Origin: JBDLSY01 sp041170585
GTDB taxonomy: Bacteria; Pseudomonadota; Gammaproteobacteria; Burkholderiales; Burkholderiaceae_C
Direction of reading: 5' to 3'
Assembly (NCBI GenBank): GCA_041170585.1
Contig: JBEDNN010000010.1
Location: forward strand, 1 to 64,000
Length of the DNA: 64,000 nucleotides
Below the pieces are notes generated by a model. The model searched no databases. It was given only the letters and a program-made list of their open reading frames with translations, and had not been told where the DNA came from. Below are positions 52,448 to 61,246 of the stretch, one piece after another (positions within the stretch are counted from its first letter, which is position 1; each line of letters opens with the position of its first letter). Made by a program: the position numbers and the translations under genes.

Positions 52448-53056
52448 ATGACTGACCAAGAATTAAAAGATTTAGTAGCCAGCCTTGCAATAGCACAAGC
52501 CAAAACCGATGCACAGATGGCCAAAACCGATGCAGGTTTTGAAAAATTACAAGCAGCACAAGCCAAAACCGATGCACAGATGGCTAAAACTGATGCACAG
52601 ATGGCTAAAACTGATACTAAATTAGACAAGCTGACGACTTTATGTGGCGGAATTGCCAGTAATCAAGGATCAGTCGCTGAAGAATTCTTTTTTAATAGTT
52701 TGGTGAGTAAACCATTTTTAGGCGATATTAAGTTTGACCGAATTACGCCGCAATTAGTTGTTGGACGCAAAGGCAAACAGAGTGAATATGACATTGTGAT
52801 GGTCAATGGTGCGAGTGTGGGTATTGTAGAAATTAAATACAAAGCCCATATTAATGACCTTGAGCAAGTCCATGCCCAAATTGCACGGTTTAAACGCGAC
52901 TGCCCCGAATTTAAACATTATGTTATTTATGGCGGCATTGCTGCTTTAAGTGTACCGAAAGATGTCAGTAAAGCTGCAAAAGCACAAGGTTTATTTGTGC
53001 TTAAACGTAAAGGCGAACAACTCAATATTCAAACAGACGGTATGAAGGGTTTTTAG
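52448..53056 (+). CDS. Coiled-coil protein with PD-(D/E)XK nuclease-like domain
   Basis: A 202-residue protein. Residues about 15-65 are seven consecutive heptads (AQAKTDA, QMAKTDA, QMAKTDT and similar), encoded by a 21-bp tandem DNA repeat and predicted to form a coiled coil. The C-terminal domain (about 70-202) has SEYDIVMVNGASVGIVEIKYKA: the D..(x)n..E-x-K spacing of the PD-(D/E)XK nuclease fold. It resembles DUF3782-type proteins. It follows the methyltransferase-endonuclease fusion by 76 bp on the same strand with its own ribosome-binding site (AGGAAA). It may be a nuclease or a degenerate relative; function unknown. Confidence 0.7.
   Translation: MTDQELKDLVASLAIAQAKTDAQMAKTDAGFEKLQAAQAKTDAQMAKTDAQMAKTDTKLDKLTTLCGGIASNQGSVAEEFFFNSLVSKPFLGDIKFDRITPQLVVGRKGKQSEYDIVMVNGASVGIVEIKYKAHINDLEQVHAQIARFKRDCPEFKHYVIYGGIAALSVPKDVSKAAKAQGLFVLKRKGEQLNIQTDGMKGF
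52494..52622 (+). repeat. 21-bp coding repeat (heptads)
   Basis: About five copies of a GCCAAAACCGATGCACAGATG-like 21-bp unit, broken by one divergent unit (GGTTTTGAAAAATTACAAGCA). Each unit is one heptad of the coiled coil. Confidence 0.9.
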
Positions 53057-53119
53057 CAAGGTGAGTATTTATACAATAAAATGGCTGGATAGTACTTTAG
53101 TTTATTACAAATATAGTAG

Positions 53120-53419
53120 TAATCATCATCATCTATTGTGCTGCACTATAATTAACATTCAGCCTAATTCACACAGATTAGGCGGACGGCTTGATAAATC
53201 GATGGTGGGATATATTAATTTAAATTAAAATAATTAATTATGATTAACTTATAATTAATTTAACTTTGCTGTAAAAAATCTATTTTATAAAAAATAGATT
53301 TTAATTTTTTTAATACCTTTACCCATGGTTTTCAGCCAGTTGAACTGCCGTTTTAGATGTATTACCGTACCCTAGGACGTAGCCAATCAATCTCCTGTGG
53401 ACTTTGAAAGGAAACTGCC
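53120..53419 (+). promoter_or_regulatory. Possible structured leader of the ilv operon
   Basis: The 363-bp gap before ilvI is not uniformly AT-rich. A hairpin GCCTAAT-TCACACAG-ATTAGGC lies at 53162-53183. From about 53320 to the start codon is a GC-richer block with a small hairpin CAGT-TGA-ACTG, the palindrome CCTAGG, an ACTGCC direct repeat, and TCCT able to pair with the AAGGA ribosome-binding site. Conserved cis-regulatory RNAs upstream of ilv genes (for example the ilvH motif) are known in proteobacteria; whether this is one is untested. Confidence 0.35.
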
Positions 53420-55186
53420 ATGTCAGTATCTCATACCAGTGATAATCACATATTAGAAGCACACCACCGTGTACCGATTACCGGTGCAGAAATTTTAGTC
53501 AAATGCCTTGCAGAAGAGGGCGTTGAACACGTTTTTGGTTATCCAGGCGGTGCAGTTTTATATATTTATGATGCTATTTTTAAGCAACATAAGTTTGAAC
53601 ATGTTTTAGTACGCCATGAACAAGCCGCAGTACATGCTGCCGATGCCTATAGCCGCTCCAGTGAAGGAAAAGTGGGCGTTGCTTTGGTTACCAGCGGACC
53701 AGGTGCGACTAATGCAGTAACAGGTTTAGCCACGGCATATATGGATAGTATTCCAATGGTCGTGATTTCTGGGCAAGTACCCACGCACGCAATTGGTTTA
53801 GATGCCTTTCAAGAATGTGATACGGTGGGTATTACTCGCCCTTGTGTTAAACATAATTTTTTAGTTAAACGTGCTGAAGACATTGCCGAAACCATTAAAA
53901 AAGCATTTTATATTGCCCGTACAGGCCGTCCTGGCCCAGTGTTAGTGGACATTCCTAAAGACATTACGATTGCTAAGGCGGTATTTGATTACCGTATGAA
54001 TGTTGAGATGCGTTCATATAAACCTGTTGAACGTGGGCATAGCGGGCAAATAAAAAAAGCAGCACAATTATTGTTACAAGCTAAACGGCCTATGGTTTAT
54101 ACAGGCGGCGGTGTCATATTAGGCAATGCAGCAACCTTAGTAAACGAACTGGTTGACCAGCTTAACTACCCTTGTACCAATACTTTAATGGGTTTGGGCG
54201 GTTACCGTGCGAGTAGTCCAAATTTTTTAGGTATGTTAGGCATGCACGGTACTTACGAAGCCAACATGGCGATGCAAGAGTGTGATGTTTTAATTGCTAT
54301 TGGAGCGAGGTTTGACGACCGAGTGATTGGTAATCCAGCCCATTTTTGTAGTGTTCCACGTAAAATAATTCATATTGATGTAGACCCCAGCTCAATTAGT
54401 AAGCGGGTTAAAGTGGATATTCCTATTGTGGGTGATGTTAAAAGTGTACTAATAGATTTATTAGCACACTTAGATGAATTAAACCCTAATCCAAATACTG
54501 AAGCATTGGCCGATTGGTGGAAGAAAATTACTGTTTGGCGTAACCGTCAATGTTTAGTATATCCAACCAGTGATACCGTTATTAAGCCGCAGTTTGTAGT
54601 AGAGCAATTGTGGAAAGTTACGCAAGGTGATGCGTTCATTACATCTGATGTTGGACAGCACCAGATGTTTGCAGCCCAGTATTACCCTTTTGACAAGCCA
54701 CGCCGTTGGATTAATTCAGGTGGCTTAGGTACTATGGGGGTGGGTTTGCCTTATGCTATGGGTGTACAACGTGCTAATCCAGACGCCGATGTAGCGGTTA
54801 TTACGGGCGAAGGTTCGATTCAAATGTGTATTCAAGAGTTATCAACCTGTAAACAATATGACTTAAGCCCAAAAATTATTTGTTTAAACAATGGTTATTT
54901 AGGAATGGTGCGTCAATGGCAAGAGTTAGATTATGGCAACCGCTACAGCCATAGTTATATGGATGCTTTGCCTGACTTTGTAAAATTAGCTGAAGCGTAT
55001 GGACATATTGGAATACAAATTAAAAATCCACATGATGTTGAATCTGCTTTAAAAGATGCTTTTATTAAATATAAAGGACGGTTGGTGTTTTTAGACTTTA
55101 TTACCGATAGAGAAACCAATGTGTGGCCTATGGTAAAAGCAGGCAAAGGCTTGTCTGAAATGATTTTAGGCAGCGAAGATTTGTAA
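53420..55186 (+). CDS. ilvI: Acetolactate synthase large (catalytic) subunit
   Basis: ThDP- and FAD-dependent condensation of two pyruvates (or pyruvate and 2-oxobutyrate), first common step of branched-chain amino acid synthesis. The 588-residue protein has FGYPGGAVLYIYDAIFK, the catalytic Glu in RHEQAAVHAADAYSRS (about 74), TSGPGATNAVTGLATAYMDS, the central FAD-binding IGARFDDRVIGNP and the ThDP motif GEGSIQMCIQELSTC..LNNGYLGM (about 460-495). Start ATG 53420 has AAAGGA 8 bp upstream. The gene symbol ilvB would be equally valid. Followed by ilvH and ilvC on the same strand. Confidence 0.96.
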   Translation: MSVSHTSDNHILEAHHRVPITGAEILVKCLAEEGVEHVFGYPGGAVLYIYDAIFKQHKFEHVLVRHEQAAVHAADAYSRSSEGKVGVALVTSGPGATNAVTGLATAYMDSIPMVVISGQVPTHAIGLDAFQECDTVGITRPCVKHNFLVKRAEDIAETIKKAFYIARTGRPGPVLVDIPKDITIAKAVFDYRMNVEMRSYKPVERGHSGQIKKAAQLLLQAKRPMVYTGGGVILGNAATLVNELVDQLNYPCTNTLMGLGGYRASSPNFLGMLGMHGTYEANMAMQECDVLIAIGARFDDRVIGNPAHFCSVPRKIIHIDVDPSSISKRVKVDIPIVGDVKSVLIDLLAHLDELNPNPNTEALADWWKKITVWRNRQCLVYPTSDTVIKPQFVVEQLWKVTQGDAFITSDVGQHQMFAAQYYPFDKPRRWINSGGLGTMGVGLPYAMGVQRANPDADVAVITGEGSIQMCIQELSTCKQYDLSPKIICLNNGYLGMVRQWQELDYGNRYSHSYMDALPDFVKLAEAYGHIGIQIKNPHDVESALKDAFIKYKGRLVFLDFITDRETNVWPMVKAGKGLSEMILGSEDL

Positions 55187-55233
55187 AGCCATTATTAATA
55201 ATTAAGGTGAATATATTAAATATTTAATATTTA

Positions 55234-55266
55234 GGTAATGTTAAATTATAACTTTTACAATATTTA
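55234..55266 (+). repeat. MITE-like element B, fragment (left end only)
   Basis: The first 33 bp (GGTAATGTTAAATTATAACT and onward through TTTTACAATATTTA) match element B, especially copy 1. The match then dissolves into an AATATTT-type tandem repeat; the right end is missing. It lies in the ilvI-ilvH gap within the operon. Confidence 0.8.
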
Positions 55267-55320
55267 ATATTTAATATTTAATATTAAATGTTGATTATTA
55301 AGTCTATTTAAGAGGATTAC

Positions 55321-55812
55321 ATGAAACACACTATTTCCGTATTATTAGAGAATGAAGCTGGCGCCTTGTCGCGTGTAGTAGGTTTATTTTCAGCACGGGC
55401 TTACAACATTGACAGTTTAAACGTGGCAGCGACTGAAGACCCAACCTTATACAGAATGACCTTAGTTACGCAAGGCAGTGACGATACCATTGAACAAATT
55501 ACTAAAAACTTGCATCGCTTGATTGAAGTGGTTAAAGTAATGGATTTAACGGAAGGTGAGCATATTGAGCGTGAATTAATGTTATTAAAAGTACGTGCCG
55601 TGGGTAAAGACCGTGAAGAATTTAAACGTATGGCTGATATTTTTCATGGCCGCATTATTGATGTCAGTGAAAAAACATATACGTTAGAATTGACGGGTGA
55701 ATCGCGAGATTTAGACCAATTTTTAAAAGCAGTTGATACAAAATTAATTTTAGAAACTGTACGTACAGGTTTAAGTGGTTTAGGGCGAGGTGAACGAATT
55801 TTAAAGGTTTAG
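55321..55812 (+). CDS. ilvH: Acetolactate synthase small (regulatory) subunit
   Basis: Activates the catalytic subunit and confers valine feedback inhibition. The 163-residue protein has an N-terminal ACT domain with ISVLLENEAGALSRVVGLFSARAYNIDSLNV (split at about 4-34), then LIEVVKVMDLT. A C-terminal domain follows with RELMLLKVRAVGKDREEF and FLKAVDTKLILETVRTGLSGLGRGE. Full length. AGAGGAT lies upstream of ATG 55321. Located 134 bp behind ilvI, a gap widened by a B fragment and repeats. Confidence 0.96.
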   Translation: MKHTISVLLENEAGALSRVVGLFSARAYNIDSLNVAATEDPTLYRMTLVTQGSDDTIEQITKNLHRLIEVVKVMDLTEGEHIERELMLLKVRAVGKDREEFKRMADIFHGRIIDVSEKTYTLELTGESRDLDQFLKAVDTKLILETVRTGLSGLGRGERILKV

Positions 55813-55858
55813 TATAATTTATCGTTAATATTTATCGTTAATATTTATGCTTTATTCA

Positions 55859-55917
55859 TACAGTTTATTCATACAGTTTATTTATACAGTTTATTTATAC
55901 AGTTTATTTATACAGTT
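55859..55917. repeat. 13-bp tandem repeat between ilvH and ilvC
   Basis: Four to five copies of TACAGTTTATTTA (first copy with one change). Copies are directly adjacent, without spacers. Confidence 0.9.
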
Positions 55918-55954
55918 TTTTATTTAATTTTTTGATTTATAAATAAGGATTTTT

Positions 55955-56971
55955 ATGAAAGTTTTTTACGACAAAGATTGCGATTTAAACATTGTTAAAA
56001 GTAAAACAGTAGCCATTATTGGTTACGGTTCACAAGGGCATGCCCACGCACAAAACCTGCACGAAAGCGGCGTAAAAGTCATTGTTGGTTTGCGTAAAGG
56101 CGGTGCAAGCTGGAATAAAGTAGCGATGGCTGGTTTAACGGTTGCTGAAGTAGATGACGCGGTTAAAGCCGCTGATATTGTGATGATTTTATTGCCTGAT
56201 GAAAATATCGCTGAAGTATATACCAATAATATTGCCCCAAATATTAAACAAGGTGCAACATTAGCGTTTGCTCATGGCTTCAATGTACATTATAACCAAG
56301 TCGTACCCCGTGCCGATTTAGATGTCATTATGGTTGCGCCAAAAGCCCCCGGTCATACAGTACGTAACACGTATAAACAAGGGGGCGGTGTGCCGCATTT
56401 AGTAGCGGTTCATGCTGATAAGTCAGGGACTGCCCGTGCAACGGCGATGTCTTATGCCAGTGCTAACGGCGGTGGCAAAGCAGGTATCATTGAAACTAAC
56501 TTTAAAGAAGAAACTGAAACTGATTTATTTGGTGAACAAGCCGTGTTATGTGGCGGGGCAGTTGAACTCATCAAAATGGGGTATGAAACTTTGACTGAAG
56601 CAGGCTATGCCCCTGAAATGGCCTATTTTGAATGTTTGCACGAACTAAAACTAATTGTTGATTTAATTTATGAAGGCGGTATCGCCAATATGAATTATTC
56701 AATTTCTAATAATGCTGAATACGGTGAATATATCACCGGTCCAGAAGTGATTAACGAACAATCACGCGTAGCAATGCGTAATGCGTTAAAGCGTATTCAA
56801 AATGGTGAATATGCCAAAATGTTTATTTCTGAAGGGCGTTTAAACTATCCATCAATGACGGCTCGTCGCCGCAATACCGCTGACCATAGCATTGAAAAAG
56901 TAGGTGCACAGTTACGTGCCATGATGCCTTGGATTGCTAAAAATAAATTAGTTGACCAAACACGTAATTAA
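55955..56971 (+). CDS. ilvC: Ketol-acid reductoisomerase (class I, NADPH)
   Basis: Isomerises and reduces acetolactate or acetohydroxybutyrate. The 338-residue length is the short class I form. The Rossmann motif AIIGYGSQGHAHAQNL is at about 20-35, followed by GLRKGGASW, whose Arg/Ser pattern suits NADPH. Metal- and substrate-binding DLFGEQAVLCGG (about 190), CLHELKLIVDLIYEGGI (about 225) and YSISNNAEYG follow. AAGGA lies 8 bp before ATG 55955. Last gene of the ilvIHC unit, ending in a strong terminator. Confidence 0.97.
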   Translation: MKVFYDKDCDLNIVKSKTVAIIGYGSQGHAHAQNLHESGVKVIVGLRKGGASWNKVAMAGLTVAEVDDAVKAADIVMILLPDENIAEVYTNNIAPNIKQGATLAFAHGFNVHYNQVVPRADLDVIMVAPKAPGHTVRNTYKQGGGVPHLVAVHADKSGTARATAMSYASANGGGKAGIIETNFKEETETDLFGEQAVLCGGAVELIKMGYETLTEAGYAPEMAYFECLHELKLIVDLIYEGGIANMNYSISNNAEYGEYITGPEVINEQSRVAMRNALKRIQNGEYAKMFISEGRLNYPSMTARRRNTADHSIEKVGAQLRAMMPWIAKNKLVDQTRN

Positions 56972-57050
56972 TAATAATTTAATAATTAATAATTAATAAT
57001 TAATAATTAATAATTAATAGTTAATAATTAATAATTAATAGTTAATTTAT
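56966..57050. repeat. AT tandem repeat after ilvC
   Basis: About ten copies of TAATAATTAA / TAATAGTTAA-type units between the ilvC stop and its terminator. Confidence 0.85.
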
Positions 57051-57067
57051 AACAAAGCTATATAAAT

Positions 57068-57106
57068 AAAAATCCGCACTTTTAATATAAGAAGGTGCGG
57101 ATTTTT
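57068..57106. terminator. Terminator of the ilv operon (bidirectional)
   Basis: AAAAATCCGCAC pairs perfectly with GTGCGGATTTTT around a 15-nt loop, giving T-runs on both strands. It lies between ilvC and the convergent J-like protein gene. Confidence 0.9.
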
Positions 57107-57164
57107 AACGGCCTAGGCATTAATTTATTTATACATTGTATTGATAATAGTATACTGATAAATA

Positions 57165-59204
57165 TTATATTGGTATTGCTTTAAGCTTCCAGCGTTCAAA
57201 ATAGTTTTGAGAATACCCATAAGCCCAATACCATATCATACTCACTAACATACTAGAAGACAGTATCCATTCTAAGGCAGCAACATTAGACATAATGGGT
57301 GATAGTTTTATGGAGATACCACCAATAACAGCCACCGCAGTAATAATCCTTGCTTGTAAACTCATAACAGGGGCATCCATATCAGCATTTATAATTAACC
57401 ATAAATAAATGATAACACATATTAAACTTGCAATAATCGGATATACAAATATATTCTTTAAAAAAAGAACTACTAAAAATAATAATATACTTAATATACT
57501 CAACGCTTTCACTGCTAACTTTTCTAATACTCTAAATCTATTGAATAAAAGCCAGCTGGGTATGGTTTGACTCCAATCAATTCTTAAAAAACTTGGAAAT
57601 TGGGTACGCACCATTAAGGCAGTTAAAATCAATATAGTCCATCGGCTAGGATTACTTTCTTTTGCAAGACTCATAGCAGCGATTGACTCATTGTTGTGAT
57701 TAGATGCAGACAACATATAAATACCTAAAAAAACTGCTGCTGCACAAATATAAGGGTGATTAGGTCTGATGCGTTGTAGTTTACTTAAATACCGTAAGTA
57801 CATAAAAGTAAGCGTACCCACCACTGCACTGGCTAATGTATAAGTTTCCATTAATTCACGTGAGAATACTTGTGGTCTTTGCCAAGGCCAAAAAAATAAT
57901 AAAATAAGCACGGATACGGCTTCTATATTGCCAAAAAAAGACAAAGTTAATTGATTGTTTATATACTTATATAACCGTTGAGCTAAGTTTAGTTTAGGTA
58001 ACGTATTGATTAAACCATCTGTCTGGCTGCTATTAATAGCAGCATCAATATTAATATTTTTAGTAAAATTTTTATAATGTAAATTAATATGATACCTACA
58101 ATGAGCATATATTGACATATATATAAATGAACACAGTATTGTAGACCCTATAACAATAGATATATCTTTAACTATACTAAATACAGTATTTATTTCTTTA
58201 GTTTTAACTCTTGTAATATCAGTATTGCTATATTCAGAAAAATAATGATAGTGAATAGTATTTAATAGTATAAATAAAAAAGGTATACTGACTAAGCCTA
58301 ATAGTAAACAAATGAGTTGAGTTAAACTATTGGGCCAATTCTCTATTCGCCATACTTGACGCGGATTCAGTAAATTAGCCCATTGGGGATATTTTTTATT
58401 AATACCCATAAGCCGAAGCTTTAGATTTTTTGCTTGACGGCGGTAGATAAACCATAGTTTAGTAAATGACAATAAACCCATTGGTGACACTAAATAATAT
58501 TCTAAAGTATCTTTTTGTTTAGCGTTAAGCTGAAAAAACATTTTTTCACGCAAACCATCACACTTGGCTTCTAATAAACTGTGTTGAGTCCACGATTGAT
58601 TATGCCAACCATATAACTCGTAATCAAACGTTTTTAAGGTTAATTTAAGGCTATCTAAACTAACCCATGTATTTGCTTCTTCTAAAATTAACCAGCCTAA
58701 TTTTTCAGCAAATACTTGGCGACTAAGATAATGGGCTAAAGCAGGCTCTTTAAATACAGTGTTTAAGCAAGACAATTGTGCGATATTGCTTTCGGTCGCT
58801 GTCAAATGTTCAGTGGCTAAAAACTGGGTTACAAACAATTGCCAAGCAGTCTCCAAGGCCAGTACGTCCTCTTGATGTTGTTTAACAATTAAATCACTAG
58901 ATAGATTGGTTAAATCTAAATACTCGTATTTAGCAATCGTTTTTTTCAATGAAAATAAAGAATCATTGATTTTAGTGTCATTATTTTGTAGCGTGACTGA
59001 ATTAATCGTTGCATTATTGTGTTCGCTGGCTTCAATTAAGGCTTCTTTTACACGTTCGTATGCTAATCGTATGTGTGTAAATCCTTCTGGATCAGTTTCA
59101 GGGCGATGTGCTTTTGCACCTTTAGCATACGCTTTTTTAAGATTAGCTAAACTACAGTCATCGGGTGTTAAGCCTAAAATCACTAGGGCATCATCGTAAT
59201 TCAT
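57165..59204 (-). CDS. Membrane J-domain-like protein partnered with HscC
   Basis: A 679-residue protein. Residues 1-60 form a J-like domain: LVILGLTPDDCSLANLKKAY, then AHRPETDPEGFTHIRLAYE. The canonical HPD tripeptide is replaced by HRPETDPEGF. A soluble helical region to about 300 follows, then about 10 hydrophobic segments to the end. This matches the layout of DjlB/DjlC, the membrane J-proteins paired with the Hsp70 HscC in E. coli. It overlaps hscC by 4 bp (ATGA), so the two are translated together. Target unknown; presumably recruits the chaperone to the inner membrane. Confidence 0.75.
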   Translation of the reverse strand: MNYDDALVILGLTPDDCSLANLKKAYAKGAKAHRPETDPEGFTHIRLAYERVKEALIEASEHNNATINSVTLQNNDTKINDSLFSLKKTIAKYEYLDLTNLSSDLIVKQHQEDVLALETAWQLFVTQFLATEHLTATESNIAQLSCLNTVFKEPALAHYLSRQVFAEKLGWLILEEANTWVSLDSLKLTLKTFDYELYGWHNQSWTQHSLLEAKCDGLREKMFFQLNAKQKDTLEYYLVSPMGLLSFTKLWFIYRRQAKNLKLRLMGINKKYPQWANLLNPRQVWRIENWPNSLTQLICLLLGLVSIPFLFILLNTIHYHYFSEYSNTDITRVKTKEINTVFSIVKDISIVIGSTILCSFIYMSIYAHCRYHINLHYKNFTKNINIDAAINSSQTDGLINTLPKLNLAQRLYKYINNQLTLSFFGNIEAVSVLILLFFWPWQRPQVFSRELMETYTLASAVVGTLTFMYLRYLSKLQRIRPNHPYICAAAVFLGIYMLSASNHNNESIAAMSLAKESNPSRWTILILTALMVRTQFPSFLRIDWSQTIPSWLLFNRFRVLEKLAVKALSILSILLFLVVLFLKNIFVYPIIASLICVIIYLWLIINADMDAPVMSLQARIITAVAVIGGISIKLSPIMSNVAALEWILSSSMLVSMIWYWAYGYSQNYFERWKLKAIPI

Positions 59205-61144
59205 GGACGAATTTCCTGAATATTATTTTGAACAGTCTGGTCAGTATCAAGCGTTTCAATAATACTGTCTGCTTCTATATTGTCACACCACATATTTAAA
59301 CGCAAACGTTCGCGGGCAATATCGGCTAAGTTTTTTGTGTTTAATAATTGAGTAAATGCCGAATACTCTAATTGAATTTCATCACAAATATCGCCTAAAT
59401 ATTCTTGGTGTAAGCGTTCTAAACGAGCAATTAAGCTACGATTTTCTTGTTGGTCACGTGGACTCACTCTTAAGCGCGACAGTTGTGCCTTGCATTCGTT
59501 TATTTCGTCACGGCTTAAGCTGCTGGCTTGCCCTAATAAACTTAAACTATATTTTGCACCTGTAGGCAAAACGACGGCATCGACTTCTAACAAGCCTGAT
59601 ACATCATAAGAAAAGCGTACATCAATAGATAAATTATCTTTTTTTCTACGCGGCAAAGGAATAGTCAGTTTGCCTAATTGAATATTGTCGCGTACTAAAC
59701 GGGATTCACCTTGATAAATGTTTAAAGTTACTTCAGTTTGATAATCTTCAGTCGGCAGGTAGTTTTCACACATAGATACAGGGACTAAAGTATTTCTGGC
59801 AATAATACACGAAAATAAATTGCCGTCTGTACCCCGTATATCATTCATATTAACAGTGTCAATCCCTAAACTATAGGGGCAAACATCGGTCATCATAATT
59901 TCATCTAAGCTACTGTCTTGAGCGCATAAACCCGCTAAAATGGCTGCACCTAAAGCGATGGCTTCATCAGGTTGAACTTGAGTATTTAGGTGTTTGCCTA
60001 ATAAACGGTGTAAAGCTTGGCGAATAATTGGCATACGACTGGCACCACCGACTAAAACGATATCCTGTAATTGTGCGGGTGTAGTGTGTGCATCACGCAT
60101 TGCACGTTCAACGGCTTTGCAAAAACGTATTAATAATGAGGCAGCACACTCAACAAATAAAGCCTGTGTTACATTAAAGGTGTAATGGCTATCGTTAAAT
60201 ACAGCGTCCCAGTTTGCTTCACTGTGTTGGCTAAGTATTAACTTACAACGCTCGGCTTGATGGTATAAAAATACTGCTATTTGCTTGTCTAAGCTGGCTT
60301 GATTAGACTTGATGGATATTTTGCCCTGTTGATTATTTTGCGTGTAATGTAAAGTAGATTGTTGAGTAGATTGTTGAGTAAATTGTTTGTTAAGTAATAT
60401 GTGTGCTGTACTATTTTGTGCCGTAGTATCAACAGACTGTTTACGCATTTGTTCTTTTAATAAAACACTTAGCACCTGTGTAAAATCCTCACCACCCAGC
60501 TGATTATCGCCTGTAGATGATTTAACTTCAATCATATTCTCAAATAATTCCACCACGCTAACGTCTAGCGTACCGCCGCCTAAATCTACAACCATAAACT
60601 GATTATCATTGCCTGCTTTGTGTAAACCATAAGACAATGCAGCAGCCGTGGGTTCATTGATTAAACGTACCACATTTAAGCCTGCAATGTGTGCCGCATT
60701 ACGAGTCGCTTTGCGTTGCGTATCATTAAAATAAGCAGGAACACTAATGACCACATCAGAAATACTACATCCTAAAGCATATTCAGCATCATCACGCAAA
60801 CTTTGTAATACTAACGCCGATAAATCTTCGGCCGTAAATGCATGCGTTTCACCTTCCAGTTTATATAATTTAGACGTACCCATATGACGCTTAAAAACAC
60901 TGGCCGTACGATTGGGGTGAGTCATTAAACGCTCTTTAGCCGCTTGCCCTACCAATAGCGCACCCTCATCAGATACTGACACTACACTGGGGGTTAAAAA
61001 ACTACCTAAAGCATTAGGCAATAAAGTGGCTTGACCATTATTCCATACTGCAATTAAGCTATGAGTTGTCCCTAAATCAATGCCAATACAAGGCACAGAT
61101 TGAGTCGGCGTAATAACCTGCTGTACATCTGATACGGGTTTCAT
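59201..61144 (-). CDS. hscC: HscC-type Hsp70 chaperone
   Basis: A DnaK-family ATPase of 647 residues. Nucleotide-binding motifs are CIGIDLGTTHSLIAVW (about 19-34), VPAYFNDTQRKATRNAA, LINEPTAAALSYGL, VVDLGGGTLDVSV and VLVGGASRMPIIRQAL. The substrate domain includes CPYSLGIDTVNM and FSCIIARNTLVPVSM, and the C-terminal lid is short. HscC is favoured over DnaK because of the short C-terminus, the IGIDLGTT..LIAVW start and the adjacent membrane J-protein. A Gln/Ser/Thr/Asn-rich insertion of about 60 residues (about 245-305), partly from tandem repeats, lies inside the ATPase domain. 103 bp of AT-rich sequence separates it from the Sua5-like gene. Confidence 0.85.
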   Translation of the reverse strand: MKPVSDVQQVITPTQSVPCIGIDLGTTHSLIAVWNNGQATLLPNALGSFLTPSVVSVSDEGALLVGQAAKERLMTHPNRTASVFKRHMGTSKLYKLEGETHAFTAEDLSALVLQSLRDDAEYALGCSISDVVISVPAYFNDTQRKATRNAAHIAGLNVVRLINEPTAAALSYGLHKAGNDNQFMVVDLGGGTLDVSVVELFENMIEVKSSTGDNQLGGEDFTQVLSVLLKEQMRKQSVDTTAQNSTAHILLNKQFTQQSTQQSTLHYTQNNQQGKISIKSNQASLDKQIAVFLYHQAERCKLILSQHSEANWDAVFNDSHYTFNVTQALFVECAASLLIRFCKAVERAMRDAHTTPAQLQDIVLVGGASRMPIIRQALHRLLGKHLNTQVQPDEAIALGAAILAGLCAQDSSLDEIMMTDVCPYSLGIDTVNMNDIRGTDGNLFSCIIARNTLVPVSMCENYLPTEDYQTEVTLNIYQGESRLVRDNIQLGKLTIPLPRRKKDNLSIDVRFSYDVSGLLEVDAVVLPTGAKYSLSLLGQASSLSRDEINECKAQLSRLRVSPRDQQENRSLIARLERLHQEYLGDICDEIQLEYSAFTQLLNTKNLADIARERLRLNMWCDNIEADSIIETLDTDQTVQNNIQEIRP

Positions 61145-61246
61145 GGCAGTCCTTCGTTTAACTAAACAATATAAATAATAAATAGCTACTCATATAAATA
61201 AGTCATTAAATATAGGTCATTAAATATAATCCATGTAGCTTAATAA

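Noticed and set aside
50320..53056. Prophage or large genomic island
   Set aside because: Only two accessory genes, with no integrase, tRNA target, phage genes or flanking long repeats.
55859..55917. 13-bp repeats as iterons of an origin
   Set aside because: Similar simple arrays occur in many gaps here; there is no initiator gene or other origin feature nearby.
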